Positions 43,905 through 54,998 of a stretch of DNA of 64,000 bases are shown piece by piece (position 1 is the stretch's first letter; the number at the start of each line of letters is the position of its first letter). The position numbers were made by a program, and so were the translations under genes. Below the pieces are notes generated by a model. The model saw only the letters and a program-made list of their open reading frames with translations, was not told the origin of the DNA and did not search any database. This DNA comes from Periplaneta americana (lineage: Eukaryota; Arthropoda; Insecta; Blattodea; Blattidae), in assembly GCF_040183065.1 (NCBI RefSeq), contig NC_091125.1, positions 117,476,121 to 117,540,120 of the forward strand, in the 5' to 3' direction.

Positions 43905-44440
43905 TTATTTAATACTTTACACTTGAGCTACATTAGGCATTGCAGCCCGAAAGAGCAGAAGCTCGTGCTCGGGCGCTTTCGATTTTAAGTAACAGCAATT
44001 TCAGCGTGACTAGCATTTGTAATGGCCATATTAAAATTAAGCTCAAGGACAGTCGCTCAAAGTTGCAGACATTAACTTAAAAACTTCGTGTGTTTTTCAC
44101 ATTCTCAACTATATTTTATACAAACAAGTAGAAAAAAATTTACACATATCAAAATTCAATTCAATGATACTTTTGTCATATTGCTAATGTAGCATGTGAA
44201 TGTACGTAAGGCGACTGAAAATAACACTGTATTAATTCTAAAATATACGTCTTTCAAAATATTGTTGTTCATGTCCGAAAATGTGTTACTGCGAAATTCT
44301 AACTGTATAATCACGTTGCCAATGTAGTATGTTATGCGTTGTGGAAATAACAATCTCTTACGGTATACGTTGAAAAATGACTTATTGCGAGTTTATATTG
44401 TATCTGTATTCTGTGTATAAAATAAGAATTAATATAATAT
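43857..44440 (-). mobile_element. LINE 3'UTR-like segment with (ATT)n tail
   Basis: (AAT)n at 43857-43904 adjoins TTTATTTAATACTTTACACT and a GC-rich hairpin region GCCCGAAAGAGCAGAAGCTC...GAGC..GGGC near 43945-43980. No protein recognised. The minus-strand order is hairpin then (ATT)n tail. Confidence 0.45.
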
Positions 44441-45268
44441 ATTCTGAATTTGTGAGATATAGTTTCTCAAGTCATATAAAAAAATAGACATACAGCGGTC
44501 AACGGATAAAAAATCTTCCAATATAAATTATATATCTACGTATATATTGATTCTTTAGTACGACCGATAAAGAGATAAATTTTTTCTCTCGATGACACCC
44601 CAACGAGTTCAGACTGGGAACAAGGGAATTCCCTGTTTATCGTCAGCTGTCTCAGAAATTCAAGCGAAAGCACACACAGGCAGGAAATTACCTTAAATGT
44701 ACAGCTTCAGAATCAATGTACAAATCTTATAATTATTTTATCTCTGCCTCTGTGCAACGTCACATTTGCGGGGGAAGAAAGGAGACGGCAGAAAGGTTGT
44801 AATGTTTTTTAATGCGCTGACTTCCATGACTAAGATAGCTACTTGAAATTTAACATTCACTGACAGGCAGAGATAAAATGTAAGACCTATAGAACATTGA
44901 TACAATGCTAAGTGGGCCTATAGGGACCGAGGGGTGTGTTTTTGTTTTGCTAAACTTCAAGACAGTACCAATTCATTTAAAGTTTGTGTGACTGTAGCCT
45001 ATAATTGTATATGTTCGTTTGCTTTTACTTTATTTATAGTTTGATTTTTTTTATTATTTTATTTGTATTTCTGGTGATGTGGAAGAGAAAGCCTGTTGGC
45101 TTTAACCCTTAAATTGACAATGTATCCTGTAGGATACAACATGTTAATAGGCTATGTGCTATAATTTTAATAGAACAATAGAAAAAAATTGCTAGGAAAA
45201 TTAAAATTTCACAATACTATAATATTGTACAACATATAAAAATATGGACATTGCGATAGTTCCGTCAA
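44441..45268. other. No feature recognised
   Basis: AT-rich, no gene supported. Confidence 0.45.
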
Positions 45269-45802
45269 ATGGGGTGAAATCGGACGGATTTAGCATACTT
45301 TTTAGCTGGTTATTCATGATGTACTGAAACTTTGATTTAGTAATATGGTATATCGTGGGGAAAATATTTTCGGTATGTAGTTTTCAAAGAAATTCATATT
45401 TATAGTAAACAGATAATTTTTAAAAATAAATTTAAAGTGTCCAGTGTCACCCCATTTAGCGGGGTGATTTCGGACACTCCTACTTTTTCACCATTTGTCA
45501 GAAATCGCTCCTTCATGAGGTAAAATCAGACAGTAAAATGACCTTTAAAAAACATTAAATTATCAGTTAAAGGTTTTTTGAAATACTCAATATTATCCTT
45601 ACATTTCTTACATGTTATTACAATATTAATACAATTATTAAGACATTAACGGAAATCGTTATTGCAATGTATGAAACAAAATCTATGTTTTCTAATATTT
45701 TCAACTTGTTTTACAAAACATTTTCTTGAAAAATGAACCTTCCCTTTCCTTCCTGCGGTTTTTTTTAAGGAATTTGGCAATATTTTCTTTTGGAACTCTA
45801 TC

Positions 45803-46081
45803 TTAATCATCAACACCAGGAAAAATAAATAGGCCTACAGACTGACTATTGCAGTACGACCGCAGGAATTTCACTATATCCTTCGCTCTTACATCTGTCA
45901 CAACACCAACATGCTTCCTCGTCTTCAGTTTTCTTCCTTCCTCATATTCATAATTCACCACTATAAAAGCTTCTATTGTCAGTACACCTTCCTGTTGCTG
46001 TTCTTCAAGTCCTTTCTCCTGTTCCTGTTCCAAAACACTGATTTCAGATTCTTCTTGCCCTTCAGTTTCCCGTTCTGCCAT
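45803..46081 (-). pseudogene. Pogo-type transposase C-terminal acidic tail
   Basis: 92 residues: MAERETEGQEESEISVLEQE, QEKGLEEQQQEGVLTIEAF, IVVNYEYEEGRKLKTRKHVG, VVTDVRAKDIVKFLRSY, ending IFPGVDD and a stop. A charged, Glu-rich segment followed by a compact end, as found after the DDE domain of some insect pogo-type transposases. It lies about 90 bp past the end of the N-terminal piece on the same strand, in another context, as expected after an internal deletion. The ATG used here is probably not a true start. Confidence 0.5.
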
Positions 46082-46173
46082 ATCTTGACCCAGTACAGAT
46101 TTTCCAGTTGAGATGTTTACTCTTCTTCTTCATCGTCGGCTACCACTGCTTGCTGTGCCATATCTAGCATGTT

Positions 46174-46467
46174 TTAACCTTTCTTCAAACCTGCCGAATC
46201 AACAATTGTTGCTTTCTTTCTGATTATTGTCACTATCTGGAAGCTCACTTCCTCTTCTGAATTTAGAATGGCCTGTACTCCCATTAATCCAGTGTGATCA
46301 CTGTTGACCTTATTTTCAATTGTTGACCTTGGCACTTGATAAAATTCTGAAACTCTACGATAAGAATACTTTCCTGCCTTGACAGCTCTAACAGCAGCTT
46401 CCAGCTTCTTAGGATCGTAATTTCTCTTACATGTAACTCCAAGCGGTGTCTTGTATTTACGTGGCAT
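46174..46467 (-). pseudogene. Pogo-type transposase N-terminus (psq-type helix-turn-helix)
   Basis: 97 residues: MPRKYKTPLGVTCKRNYDPK, KLEAAVRAVKAGKYSYRRVS, EFYQVPRSTIENKVNSDHTG, LMGVQAILNSEEEVSFQ, then an unrelated end and stop. The Y.P..L..A..AV..G..S.R..S..Y.VPRSTI pattern is the pipsqueak-type DNA-binding helix-turn-helix of pogo/Tigger transposases. The usual frame would go on for about 400 more residues. Here the second CENP-B-type domain and the whole DDE catalytic domain are gone. Such a product could still bind the element ends, but expression is unknown. Confidence 0.75.
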
Positions 46468-46787
46468 CGTCCGATATCATCCCACACTGATACAATCATA
46501 GAAGTTACCGCTCTTACAACAGACGAGTGACTGCATAGAAAACCAGTAACTATCGCACAACATCGACATTAGGTTAAAGAAAGATGTGATTTATTTCAAC
46601 GTAATTTTACGTCAACAATGTACACGACAAAGAAGCAACTAAATTACCTAGTTAAAATCCGACAGAAGTAACAACTTTAATTATTATTAAAGCTGTCTGG
46701 CCACCAGATATTCATTTTTGACGTACAAATATTTTAATTTAATCGGCAAACTCTCTTGTTAGAACATACAAAAATGTGCGTGAAAAA

Positions 46788-46788
<1 letters not shown>

Positions 46789-46842
<54 letters not shown>

Positions 46843-47340
46843 TATTTATTCTGGCAAAGTTAAGGCCATCAGGCCTTCTCTTCCACTTTGCCAGAAACAA
46901 AAGAAACTGATACAATTTTTCAGACTAATATTTAAAGAACACTAATAAAATTTATATAGTTATACAAGCACAAGTCGAGTAAAATAATGCGAACATACTA
47001 AATAATAATTACAAACTAATATAAGGCTAGAAGTTACACTCAATGAATATGCAAGCGGTAAATGAACCAATATTACAAATTACAAGAATAACAAATTCAA
47101 ATGTAAATTATAACTACACAACACTGAGGAAAATTACATATGTACACATATACACACAAAGGAGAATTAAACTGAATACTGGTGACGTGTTTAATCAATT
47201 CACTTTTAAATTGCAATATCGTTCGACAGTTTCTGAGGGAGCTGGGTAGGGAGTCCAGAAACGAATTGCTGATACTGTGAAAGAGGAAGAATAGTGAGCT
47301 GTTTTATGGCAAGGCATAGATAATAAATATATCAATATAT
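46789..47340 (-). mobile_element. LINE 3'UTR-like insertion in the pogo element
   Basis: (ATA)n at 46789-46841 adjoins a strong stem: GGCAAAGT...ACTTTGCC enclosing AAGGCC-ATCA-GGCCTT (46853-46892). The minus strand further up reads like a LINE end (SISNSFLDSLPSSLRNCRT near 47285-47215). The order coding end, hairpin, AT triplet tail matches a retrotransposon 3' terminus. Confidence 0.55.
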
Positions 47341-47507
47341 AATTTTTATATTTGCTTAAATAAAATCATATAAAATGTCCGAAGTCACCCCGAAGTCCGA
47401 TTTCACCCCATCATACAAATTAAAAAGAGATTTGAAAGTAAGGCACGTGGTGAAATGTTTTTTTTTTCGTTGCAATTATTTTAAATTAAGTTAATCCTTT
47501 CAGACAT

Positions 47508-47792
47508 TTGACTAAGAAGTTCATTAATTCATGTAAGAGACGCTATGTAAAGATTGATCTTTATGGACGGGGAAAGCTTATTAAAGACAATTCGTTTTGG
47601 TTGTCTATAGCTGAGTTTCTGAAATTTCAGAAAAGTCTACCAACCAAGTTAATTAAAAAAATAATCAAAAAGGACAACCCGGGCAACGCCGGGTGCTTTC
47701 AGCTAGTACTCAATAAAATTGCTAGAAAGTACGATATGAATATCTCCTGTGGAAAACAAAAGTACTGGAATTTAGAGGACAAGAACTCATAG
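47508..47792 (+). other. 94-codon open frame crossing the Helitron 3' end, unrecognised
   Basis: Residues 1-60 (KRRYVKIDLYGRGKLIKDNS, FWLSIAEFLKFQKSLPTKLI) look protein-like, but I know no such family. From 47677 the frame runs through the Helitron hairpin into LINE B. So it is at best the remains of sequence captured near the Helitron end. Confidence 0.25.
47677..47706 (+). mobile_element. Helitron 3' end (hairpin + CTAG)
   Basis: ACCCGG-GCAACG-CCGGGT (47677-47694) forms a 6-bp stem. Eight bases later comes CTAG (47703-47706) followed by T. This is the standard Helitron terminus: hairpin, short spacer, CTRR, insertion before T. Confidence 0.85.
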
Positions 47793-48085
47793 GAACAAAA
47801 ATTATAATAGAAGACAAAACATTAGAACAAGTGAAAGATTTCATCTTGGGTATATGATTAGCACAAGGAATAACATATAACTGAATAAATTTCAGCTGCT
47901 TTGCGGAACAATAAAACTGACATTATTAGAGAAAGTAATAGCTGAAACGATATTAAAATCCTATAAAGGACTAGTCATACCTTCTTTATTATACTGATCT
48001 GATTGCTGAATATTGACGAACGGGAACAAGAAACGCATAAAGGTACATGAAATGACGTTCTTAAGATTAGTTGCAAGGTATTGAA
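47707..48085 (+). pseudogene. LINE family B-like fragment after the reverse-transcriptase core
   Basis: LNKIARKYDMNISCGK (the usual K....M.IS..KTK block), then LEFRGQELIGTKIIIEDKTL, EQVKDFI, LGYMISTRNNI, GTIKLTLLEKVIAETILKSY and GLVIPSLLY, all in broken frames. 5' break exactly at the Helitron 3' end. Confidence 0.7.
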
Positions 48086-48091
48086 GAATTA

Positions 48092-48900
48092 CGCGTACTT
48101 ACTTCCAAATGCTCTTTGGAGAACTCGGAGGTTCATTGCCGCCCTCACATAAGCTCGCCATTGGTCCCTATCCTGAGCAAGATTATTCCAGCCCCTACCA
48201 ATATATCCCACCTCCCCCAAATTCATTTTAATATCATCTACGTCTCGGCCTCCCCAAAGGTCTTTTTCCCTACGGCCTCCCTCCCTATAGACTATGTATT
48301 TCTGGATTCCCCCATACTTGCCTACATGCCCTGCCCATCTCAAATGTCTGGATTTAATGTTCCTAATTATGTCAGGTGAAGAATACAATGCGTGCAGTTC
48401 TGCGTTGTGTAACTTCATCAACCTTATTCTCAAACACCCTTAACCCTCTGTTCCTGAATAACAAGAGCTTCTCAACCGAATAATAACAGACATTTTCCAT
48501 ATTTATTCTGTGTTTAATATCCTCCCGATTGTTAATTTTATTTGTTACTGTTGCTCCAAGATATTTGAATTTTTCCACCTCTTCAAAGAATAAATTTCCA
48601 ATTTTTATAAGATATTTGAATTTTTCCACTTCTTCAAAGGATAAATTTCCAATTTTTATATTTTCATTTTGTACTATGATCACGAGACATAAATCATACA
48701 CTTTTTTTTTTCGGGATTTACTTCCAAATCTATCCTTTACGCGCTTAAAGTAAAATTCCTGTGTTTTCCGTAATAGTTCGTGAATTTTCTCCTAACATAT
48801 TCAAGTCATCCGCACAAACAAGCAGATGATGTAACCCGTTCAATTCCAAATCCTCTCTGTTATTCTGAATCTTCCTAATGCCATATGATAGAGCAGTGTT
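48092..48900 (-). pseudogene. LINE family A fragment with internal 51-bp tandem duplication
   Basis: Minus strand: FADD-proximal text near 48830, KIGNLSFEEVEKFKYL (twice), NRGLRVFENKV, then a deletion, LHNAELHALYSSPDIIRNIK, SRHLRWAGHVGKYGG, NLGEVGYIGRGWNNLAQDRD and AYVRAAMNLRV. The segment 48559-48609 is duplicated in tandem at 48610-48660. Confidence 0.85.
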
Positions 48901-49022
48901 CCGCAACCTTTTTCTACTCACGGCACGCCCTAGACGGGCGTAGACTGCCTAGACTCAACATTGTACACAAAAATGTTAATCCCCTCTGTGTGACTCTTAA
49001 TATAATCAAGTAATGTAATCAA

Positions 49023-49026
<4 letters not shown>

Positions 49027-49088
<62 letters not shown>
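49027..49088. repeat. (ATT)n microsatellite
   Basis: About 20 units. Confidence 0.95.
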
Positions 49089-49089
<1 letters not shown>

Positions 49090-49149
49090 AAAAACAGACC
49101 TCGACGCTTGCATTTATTAACAATTTATGAACTCTAATTCACTGTAACT

Positions 49150-49800
49150 GATGGGAATCCTAAAGAAAATTGGCGTGGATTGGAAAGAGGGGAGGCTGTT
49201 CAGTAACCTTTATATGAAACGAGTCAAAGTCAGGATAGGAGAAGAAATGTCAGAAGGCAGTGAAATAGGGAGAGGAGTACTCAAGGATGCCCTTTATCAC
49301 CTATCCTGTTCAACATCTGTTTGGAGGATTTAGTGAATAACTGTTTTCAGAACATGTGAGAAGTGATAGTAGGAGTAAGAAGAATAAAGTGCATAATATT
49401 TGCTGATGATATGACATTAGCAGAAGAGGAGATGATACTAAGGGATATGCTACTGAAGCTAAATGACAGCTGTGAGCAGTATGGAATGAAGATAAATGCG
49501 AAAAGGACGAATGAAGAAAAGTAAAGAAGGTAAACTTGCAAATTCTAATTGAGGCAGTAGAGAAAGTAGACAGCTTCAAATACTTGGGGTGTACAATAAG
49601 CAATAACATGAGCTGCTGCCAAGAAGTCAAAAGGAGGATAGCAATGGCAAAGGAAGCTTTTAATAGAAAAAGGAGCATCTTCTGCGGACTTCTGGAGAAA
49701 GAATTAAGGAAGAGACTAGTGAAGTGCTTATGTGAAGTGTAGTATTGTATGGGGCAGAAACATGGAAATTACGACGAAGTGAAGAGAAGCGACTATTGTA
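49150..49800 (+). pseudogene. LINE family C, reverse-transcriptase fragment
   Basis: GILKKIGVDWKEGRLFSNLY, MKRVKVRIGEEMSEGSEIGR, a damaged GCPLSP motif, CIIFADDMTLAEEEMILRDM (catalytic FADD near 49405), KLNDSCEQYGMKINAK, VDSFKYLGCTISNNMSCCQE and LRKRLVKC. Frameshifted, and it ends before the C-terminal block. Confidence 0.85.
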
Positions 49801-51235
49801 GACCAGCTTGACCCAGATAGTATGTCTAAGTGACCAAATGTGGAGGTGCTGAAAATCATTGAATACTATAAGAAATTTCAGCCGTGTGGCGAAAGTGATT
49901 ATCCTAAACTTTCCTATGAATACTGAAATAAGACGTTACGAACAATGATAGAATGACGAGAGGGAAAACGGGAAAAAATCCTTCTCCTAGAACACATCGA
50001 AAAAGATCTACCAGAGACGAATTCGAAGTCCTTTGATTGGGACTGTAAGGTTTCTACCCTAAGAATACTACAACCACACTGTGAACCAGACTCTTATCTC
50101 TTTGAGGCGCTAATTTTTTCTACTATGCTGTGGTTCTCTTTTGTTTAATAAGTATTATTCTGTGGTGTTTAACAGGAAGACATACAGGCTTTTCTTATCG
50201 TTTATAACAGCTCGTGACATTTTACAAGACAACCCTGTTTGTGTTTTTGAGTAGGTGAGTTTATTTTGATACTTTTTCTGCTGCTCTGTTTCTTGCTTTG
50301 TTTATTATCCTACGAACATTTGATTGACAAATGATGTACTGTGGTTTTTTTATATGCCTCGCTTGTTTCTCAGCAGGGATACAGTTTCTACTATATTGTC
50401 CTTATGTTTATTTATATGAACTCAGTTCTTTTTGGTGAACGATGCTGTTTTCCTATTTCTCCGCCTCGTTTCTCATTCTTGCCTGCTTTTTTTATATTCT
50501 TTTCCCATTCGTGCCATGTATTCAACTCTTCCCATTCTTATCGTAATTATGTTTGGAGAAGACTAAACAACACACAGTTTCATTGTTTTAACATTTCTAT
50601 AATAGTTTCATCCTGCTTAAATCCGTCTTCTTCGAAGGCACTTTGTTTCTGGACGATTTACACTAATGTGGATGCGAGACTTTGTCCATACAACCAACAC
50701 GTGCGGAATTTTGCCTCCCACTTCGAGAGTATAGCTTAGTAGGCTATGCCTGTTTTCTGGATGTCGCATTTCTTATGGCTTCTCTATCATAGTTCGATAT
50801 CGTGTTGGGCATACAATTGTAATAAATATACAAACTTATTTTTAAAGTTCCAATCAATTTTAAATCCGCAACGAAGAAGGCAATTTAAACTGGTGGCAGA
50901 CCATCACTTTATTTGGAAACGTTGATTTCTTCTGTAGGGCTTCACTCTGACTGACCTCATATCGAAAAATGGAATAAAAGGAACTGTAACAGAATAAACA
51001 ATTTATCCATTATTAGCCGGCAGTATTGTACACATGAACTTTCTTTCGTTCGTTCGTGTTCTTTCTTTCTTTCTTGTTCTGCATAACCTCTTCTTTTATC
51101 CGAATTACACACCACTGCGGGCACGGGGGGGGGGATTCAATATTTTTATCGTACGCTAGACATCTCACAAATGCGGGTCTTCATGGTCGTTGAATCGGTA
51201 TGATGCAGGATTACAGCTGAAACATCACAGGACAG
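49801..51235. other. No gene recognised
   Basis: Mixed composition. A 132-residue plus-strand frame at 50341-50739 has no recognisable domain. A CTTT run lies near 51062, and a G9 run near 51126. Confidence 0.45.
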
Positions 51236-51239
51236 TCCC

Positions 51240-51345
51240 GTGGACGGAAGATTTAATTTCTTCTATTGCCCACGCCGGGAATCGAATTTCGGACCGCTTG
51301 GTTGGGAAGCGCATGCCTTATCCTCACACTCATGAGCTTAAGAAG
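51240..51345 (-). mobile_element. tRNA-like SINE head
   Basis: Minus strand: GAGTGTGAGGATAAGGCATG (A-box-like), CTTCCCAACCAAGC (anticodon arm), GAAATTCGATTCCCGGCGTG (B box). Confidence 0.6.
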
Positions 51346-51395
51346 TTACGTAAATGGCAATGCAATTGAAGGATTCCAAGGATGACCTACAGAAA

Positions 51396-51397
<2 letters not shown>

Positions 51398-51458
<61 letters not shown>
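51398..51458. repeat. (ATT)n microsatellite
   Basis: About 20 units. Confidence 0.95.
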
Positions 51459-52028
51459 GACCTTTTTTCCAGTATTGACTCTTACTTTACAGCTTCTCTA
51501 TTCAGTTTCTTCTAGTGGATTTACATTTCCGTAACAGAGGAATATGACTAGTTCAACACTAATGAGGCCAGACACAGGAACGAAATGGAACAGACTGCAA
51601 TCATACCTGACAAATTATCTCTTGATTAGGAGGTTCTTGCATAATTAAGTTGTTTGGCAATTTAAGGCAACTGCTTAAAGAAATTAAGATAAAAAAGTAC
51701 CACATTTATATACTTGAATGGATTCGAAGCTCTGCAATCGGTAACCAAGGTCATAATCTTTGTCACACTCTGGCAACCTTGAGTATTGTAATTTTCAGTC
51801 ACTGATGTTAACACAGAAAATCCCCTTCTATACAGGATGTCTCTAAATGCTAAGACAGGCCTTGGGAGATAGTTCACATATACACACAGCCCGTGTAAAA
51901 ATATGTCGAAAATCGCGCAATGGCCGTGACCCAGCATACATTTGTAACATAAAACTTCAAATGTACATGTGGCCAAAATGAAACTGGACGGCCCCTTGAG
52001 CACTGAATTTTGTCCAAGTCCTGTTTCT
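51459..52028. other. No feature recognised
   Basis: A 113-residue minus-strand frame at 51662-52003 has no domain I can name. Confidence 0.45.
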
Positions 52029-52295
52029 TTAGTTGGTTGTTTAACGACGCTGTATCAACTACTAGGTTATTTAGCGTCGATGGAATTGGTGATAGCGAGA
52101 TGGTATTTAGCGTGATGAGGACGAGGATTCGCCATAGATTAGAGCTACCTGACATTCGCCTCACTGTTGGGGAAAACTTCGGTGAGAAAACCGAACCAGG
52201 TAATCAGCGCAAGGGGGAATCGAACCCACGTCCGAGCGCAACTCCGGATCAAAAGGCAAACGCCTCTGCCGACTGAGCTACGTCGGTGGCTGTCA
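52029..52295 (-). mobile_element. tRNA-derived SINE, type 1
   Basis: Minus strand: head CCACCGACGTAGCTCAGTCG (A box), GAGGCGTTTGCCTTTTGATC with a long variable arm, B box GGTTCGATTCC, then body GATTACCTGGTTCGGTTTTC to GATACAGCGTCGTTAAACAA. One of the best copies of type 1. Confidence 0.9.
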
Positions 52296-52361
52296 AAGTC
52301 CAAACTGCGCGCAATAATAGTACAAGGCACTTTTGTTGGCGACTGCACAGCATGCTTGTAA

Positions 52362-52426
52362 TAGAGTAGTGGTCATGCTGCTAGACTTCTATGCAGGAAA
52401 GTTGGTATCCACGTTCGATCCCGCGT

Positions 52427-52484
<58 letters not shown>
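52362..52484 (+). mobile_element. tRNA-like SINE head followed by (TA)n
   Basis: ATAGAGTAGTGGTCATGCTG (A-box-like), AGACTTCTATGCAGGAAAGT, B box-like CGTTCGATCCC, then (TA)n from about 52430 to 52484. Confidence 0.6.
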
Positions 52485-52485
<1 letters not shown>

Positions 52486-52699
52486 TATATACACATTTTT
52501 TTTCTATTATTTTTATCCAGCTGATTCTAAGTCATATTTTCAGTTAAGTTTGCTAAAGTAGTTGATTGTATATGATGAACATTTGTTTTAAAGTTAAGTG
52601 TTCACCTATCGAGTAAAATGAGTACGAATTCTTCGCCTTCCCAATTTGAATAAGTCATCATCTACCAAAAAATCATATGCACATTTGCAATCTATCGGT

Positions 52700-53235
52700 A
52701 TGATAGTTATAAAGTCGCCTCCTGCTCGAGGCGGGATGTGACAGCGTTTTGCCGTGACAGCTCCGGAAAAATCGCTAATAGCGATCTTGTCACAGTGTGA
52801 CTTTTATGTTCGGCTGATACTAGACGCTTGTGAATGCTTCTCATCACGATCCGACAGATGTTGATGTTTATCGCTCTTCTGCGAATTGATATACCGGTGC
52901 TGTGTCTTATATCAACAATACCGATCATGCGAATCTTTCGTGGAAGAATACAGCGAGTGCTTTGTAGCATGAGTATTAAGGAGTTGCCGACTTTAACCTT
53001 TTTAGTGGGACGAAAATTACTTAGATCCGAGTTATGTTGTCCTAAAGTTAATATTCTGACTTGCATTTGTCTGGACTCCGTAGCTGTCACGTATATATAC
53101 ATCAGTCGCCATCTGTATGAGTCATATCGGACGAAGATAGTGATTTCTCGGAGATGTGATTTTGGAACTATAGTCACAGTCGGAACGAGCGACAAAATCA
53201 CAGGTCTTCAAATCACACCCCATCACTGCCTCCTA
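52700..53235. other. GC-rich island open on both strands, unassigned
   Basis: This stretch is clearly richer in GC and CG than its neighbours and is nearly free of stops: 164 residues on the minus strand (53201-52707) and 137 on the plus strand (52834-53247). Neither translation shows a domain I know. Words such as GTCACAGT/ACTGTGAC and CGATAGCG-like palindromes recur. It may be an unrecognised transposon part. I do not call a gene. Confidence 0.35.
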
Positions 53236-53689
53236 TCTGTGGAATGAATATAATTCCGACATTTCATTTGTCATTTGGTTTGCAACTACTCTGATAATGA
53301 CGTGTTCAGAATTCTTGGAAGGCTTTAGCTAGAAAGAGAAAGTATTCATTAAGATTAGTTATCTCCATGCCAAGCAAACTGGGAAGGCTAATGGAATAAT
53401 TATTGAGGTTATGGCGTTTTTGTTTCTTCTTTTTCTTTTATATGTATATATAATTACTATTTTATTTAAGAAATTTGAAAATTGTTGTCGCAATAATGTT
53501 TCAGTTGCAAATCATATTCCCCCTTTCATGTTGTGTCGGCCAAAGATATGAGCTAAATAATAAGAGGAAATTATTATAAGGATAAAATAAATCGAGCAAA
53601 CTTAATTTTTCATTAATCTATTACAAATAAGTATATATTAAAAATAGGCATCCATATAGTACCAATGAATTCTAACGCGCAACCTCAGT

Positions 53690-53740
53690 AATAAGAAACT
53701 AAATTCTCTGCCAATGAGCTAAGGGTACTGCAGAAAGAAA
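53690..53740 (-). mobile_element. tRNA-like SINE scrap
   Basis: Minus strand: CCCTTAGCTCATTGGCAGAG (A box TAGCTCATTGG) then GAATTTAGTTTCTTATTACT. B box eroded. Confidence 0.45.
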
Positions 53741-54998
53741 TTTAATTGCAGCGAGCACTACGGCACCGTAAGCGATCAAGTGTTATATCATAACATTGTT
53801 TAAACACTTTGAGACATCTGTCTGTTCTATTTCTCATTTGTGAAACATTTCTTCACAAGACTATGATTATAAAATGCTATCGGTCATTAAACTCAAAAAT
53901 CGTACTCTGTCTAGTGAATATAGTAGCTAATATACGATCACGAAAGCACCTGCTCGATACAGTCTTCGAGACGTGGCCACTTTCATTTTGACCAAGGATA
54001 CTTTTCATCGTCAGTTCTACTTCACTTTGTGCGCTTGCAAACGTATGGTCAGTATTACGTACTTCGTACCATTTCTGTATTATTGTTTTCTACATGCTGA
54101 ACATTTGTTCTGTTAGTAATTGCGAAAAATTACACAAATTCAGAAATGTCGGGATGAATTATGTGTAGCCTGTGAAGTGGCGGGCAGTGTTGCTAAAGAA
54201 ATAATCTTACAATGTACTATTTCTCGAACACAAGTCTAGAATTCTACATAATTTATTTTCCAAGTTTTATCAGCGTCACTGAGATGATAGTCCTGATGAG
54301 CCTGTTATGCGACCTCTTCGCTCACCGAACCATAATCTACTTTCAGTATTGTAGTTTTTTTGTAGGGACTGTTGTTACTGAAGTAACACCGAACACCTAG
54401 GATGTTGATTTCTTACGTTAATGTAGAACCAACCGTACCTGCACCTGTCTTACTGCGTGTGATATTCATTTCAGGCATTTTCTTTCAAACATGCTTCAAA
54501 ATGTATGAATATTTAAAAAGGGATATACCTCTGAGACTTCTAGCTTTTGGTCAGTGCTTATTTAAAACTTGCTTAAATGTTTGTGTGTGTAATACTTCCA
54601 GAGTTTGTCGCAGCACTTCGGAGACACACTATATGATGTATAGCAGTGACTACACAAATAATTGTTTGACACCATATTTGTGCGATTATGTAAATGTTGT
54701 TTCCGAGTGGAGGAGCGTTGGAAAATTTATTGCCCAAGAGAATTATAAATACATAATGAGTAATTTTGACAGTGCAGTCGACACTACGGCAATATTTCAC
54801 ACTTCCTGAAGTCTGTATGAGTATTCTGGTTGAGTTACGGCATTGTTATCTGTTGTTTTGCAACGTTGAGTGTCAACAGATTTTGTGGTATTTAAAACTG
54901 ATGTGTAACCGGTTTTCTTAAAAATCTCTCCTGCCATTCTTTCTTACCGCAAAATTTTTCTGTAAAGTAAAGATCACGAAGGTATTTTCACCGGGAAT
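53741..54998. other. No feature recognised
   Basis: The 135-residue plus-strand frame at 54402-54809 has no recognisable domain. Confidence 0.45.

Larger units (their letters stand above)
45269..47411 (-). mobile_element. Pogo-type DNA transposon, internally deleted
   Basis: Ends ATGGGGTGAAATCGGAC (45269-45285) and GTCCGATTTCACCCCAT (47395-47411) are perfect 17-bp inverted repeats. Subterminal copies of the same words lie at about 45449-45477 (CACCCC...GGGGTGATTTCGGACA) and 47377-47393 (GTCCGAAGTCACCCCGA). The interior codes on the minus strand for a pogo-type DNA-binding domain and an acidic tail, and has a LINE 3'UTR inserted at 46789-47340. Confidence 0.75.

Noticed and set aside
50341-50739. 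132-residue plus-strand frame as a gene
   Set aside because: Phe/Tyr/Ser-rich translation from T-rich DNA, no domain, no conserved motif, no splice signals in a sensible place.
54402-54809. 135-residue plus-strand frame as a gene or exon
   Set aside because: No motif recognised and no convincing acceptor/donor pair. It could only be revived by transcript evidence.
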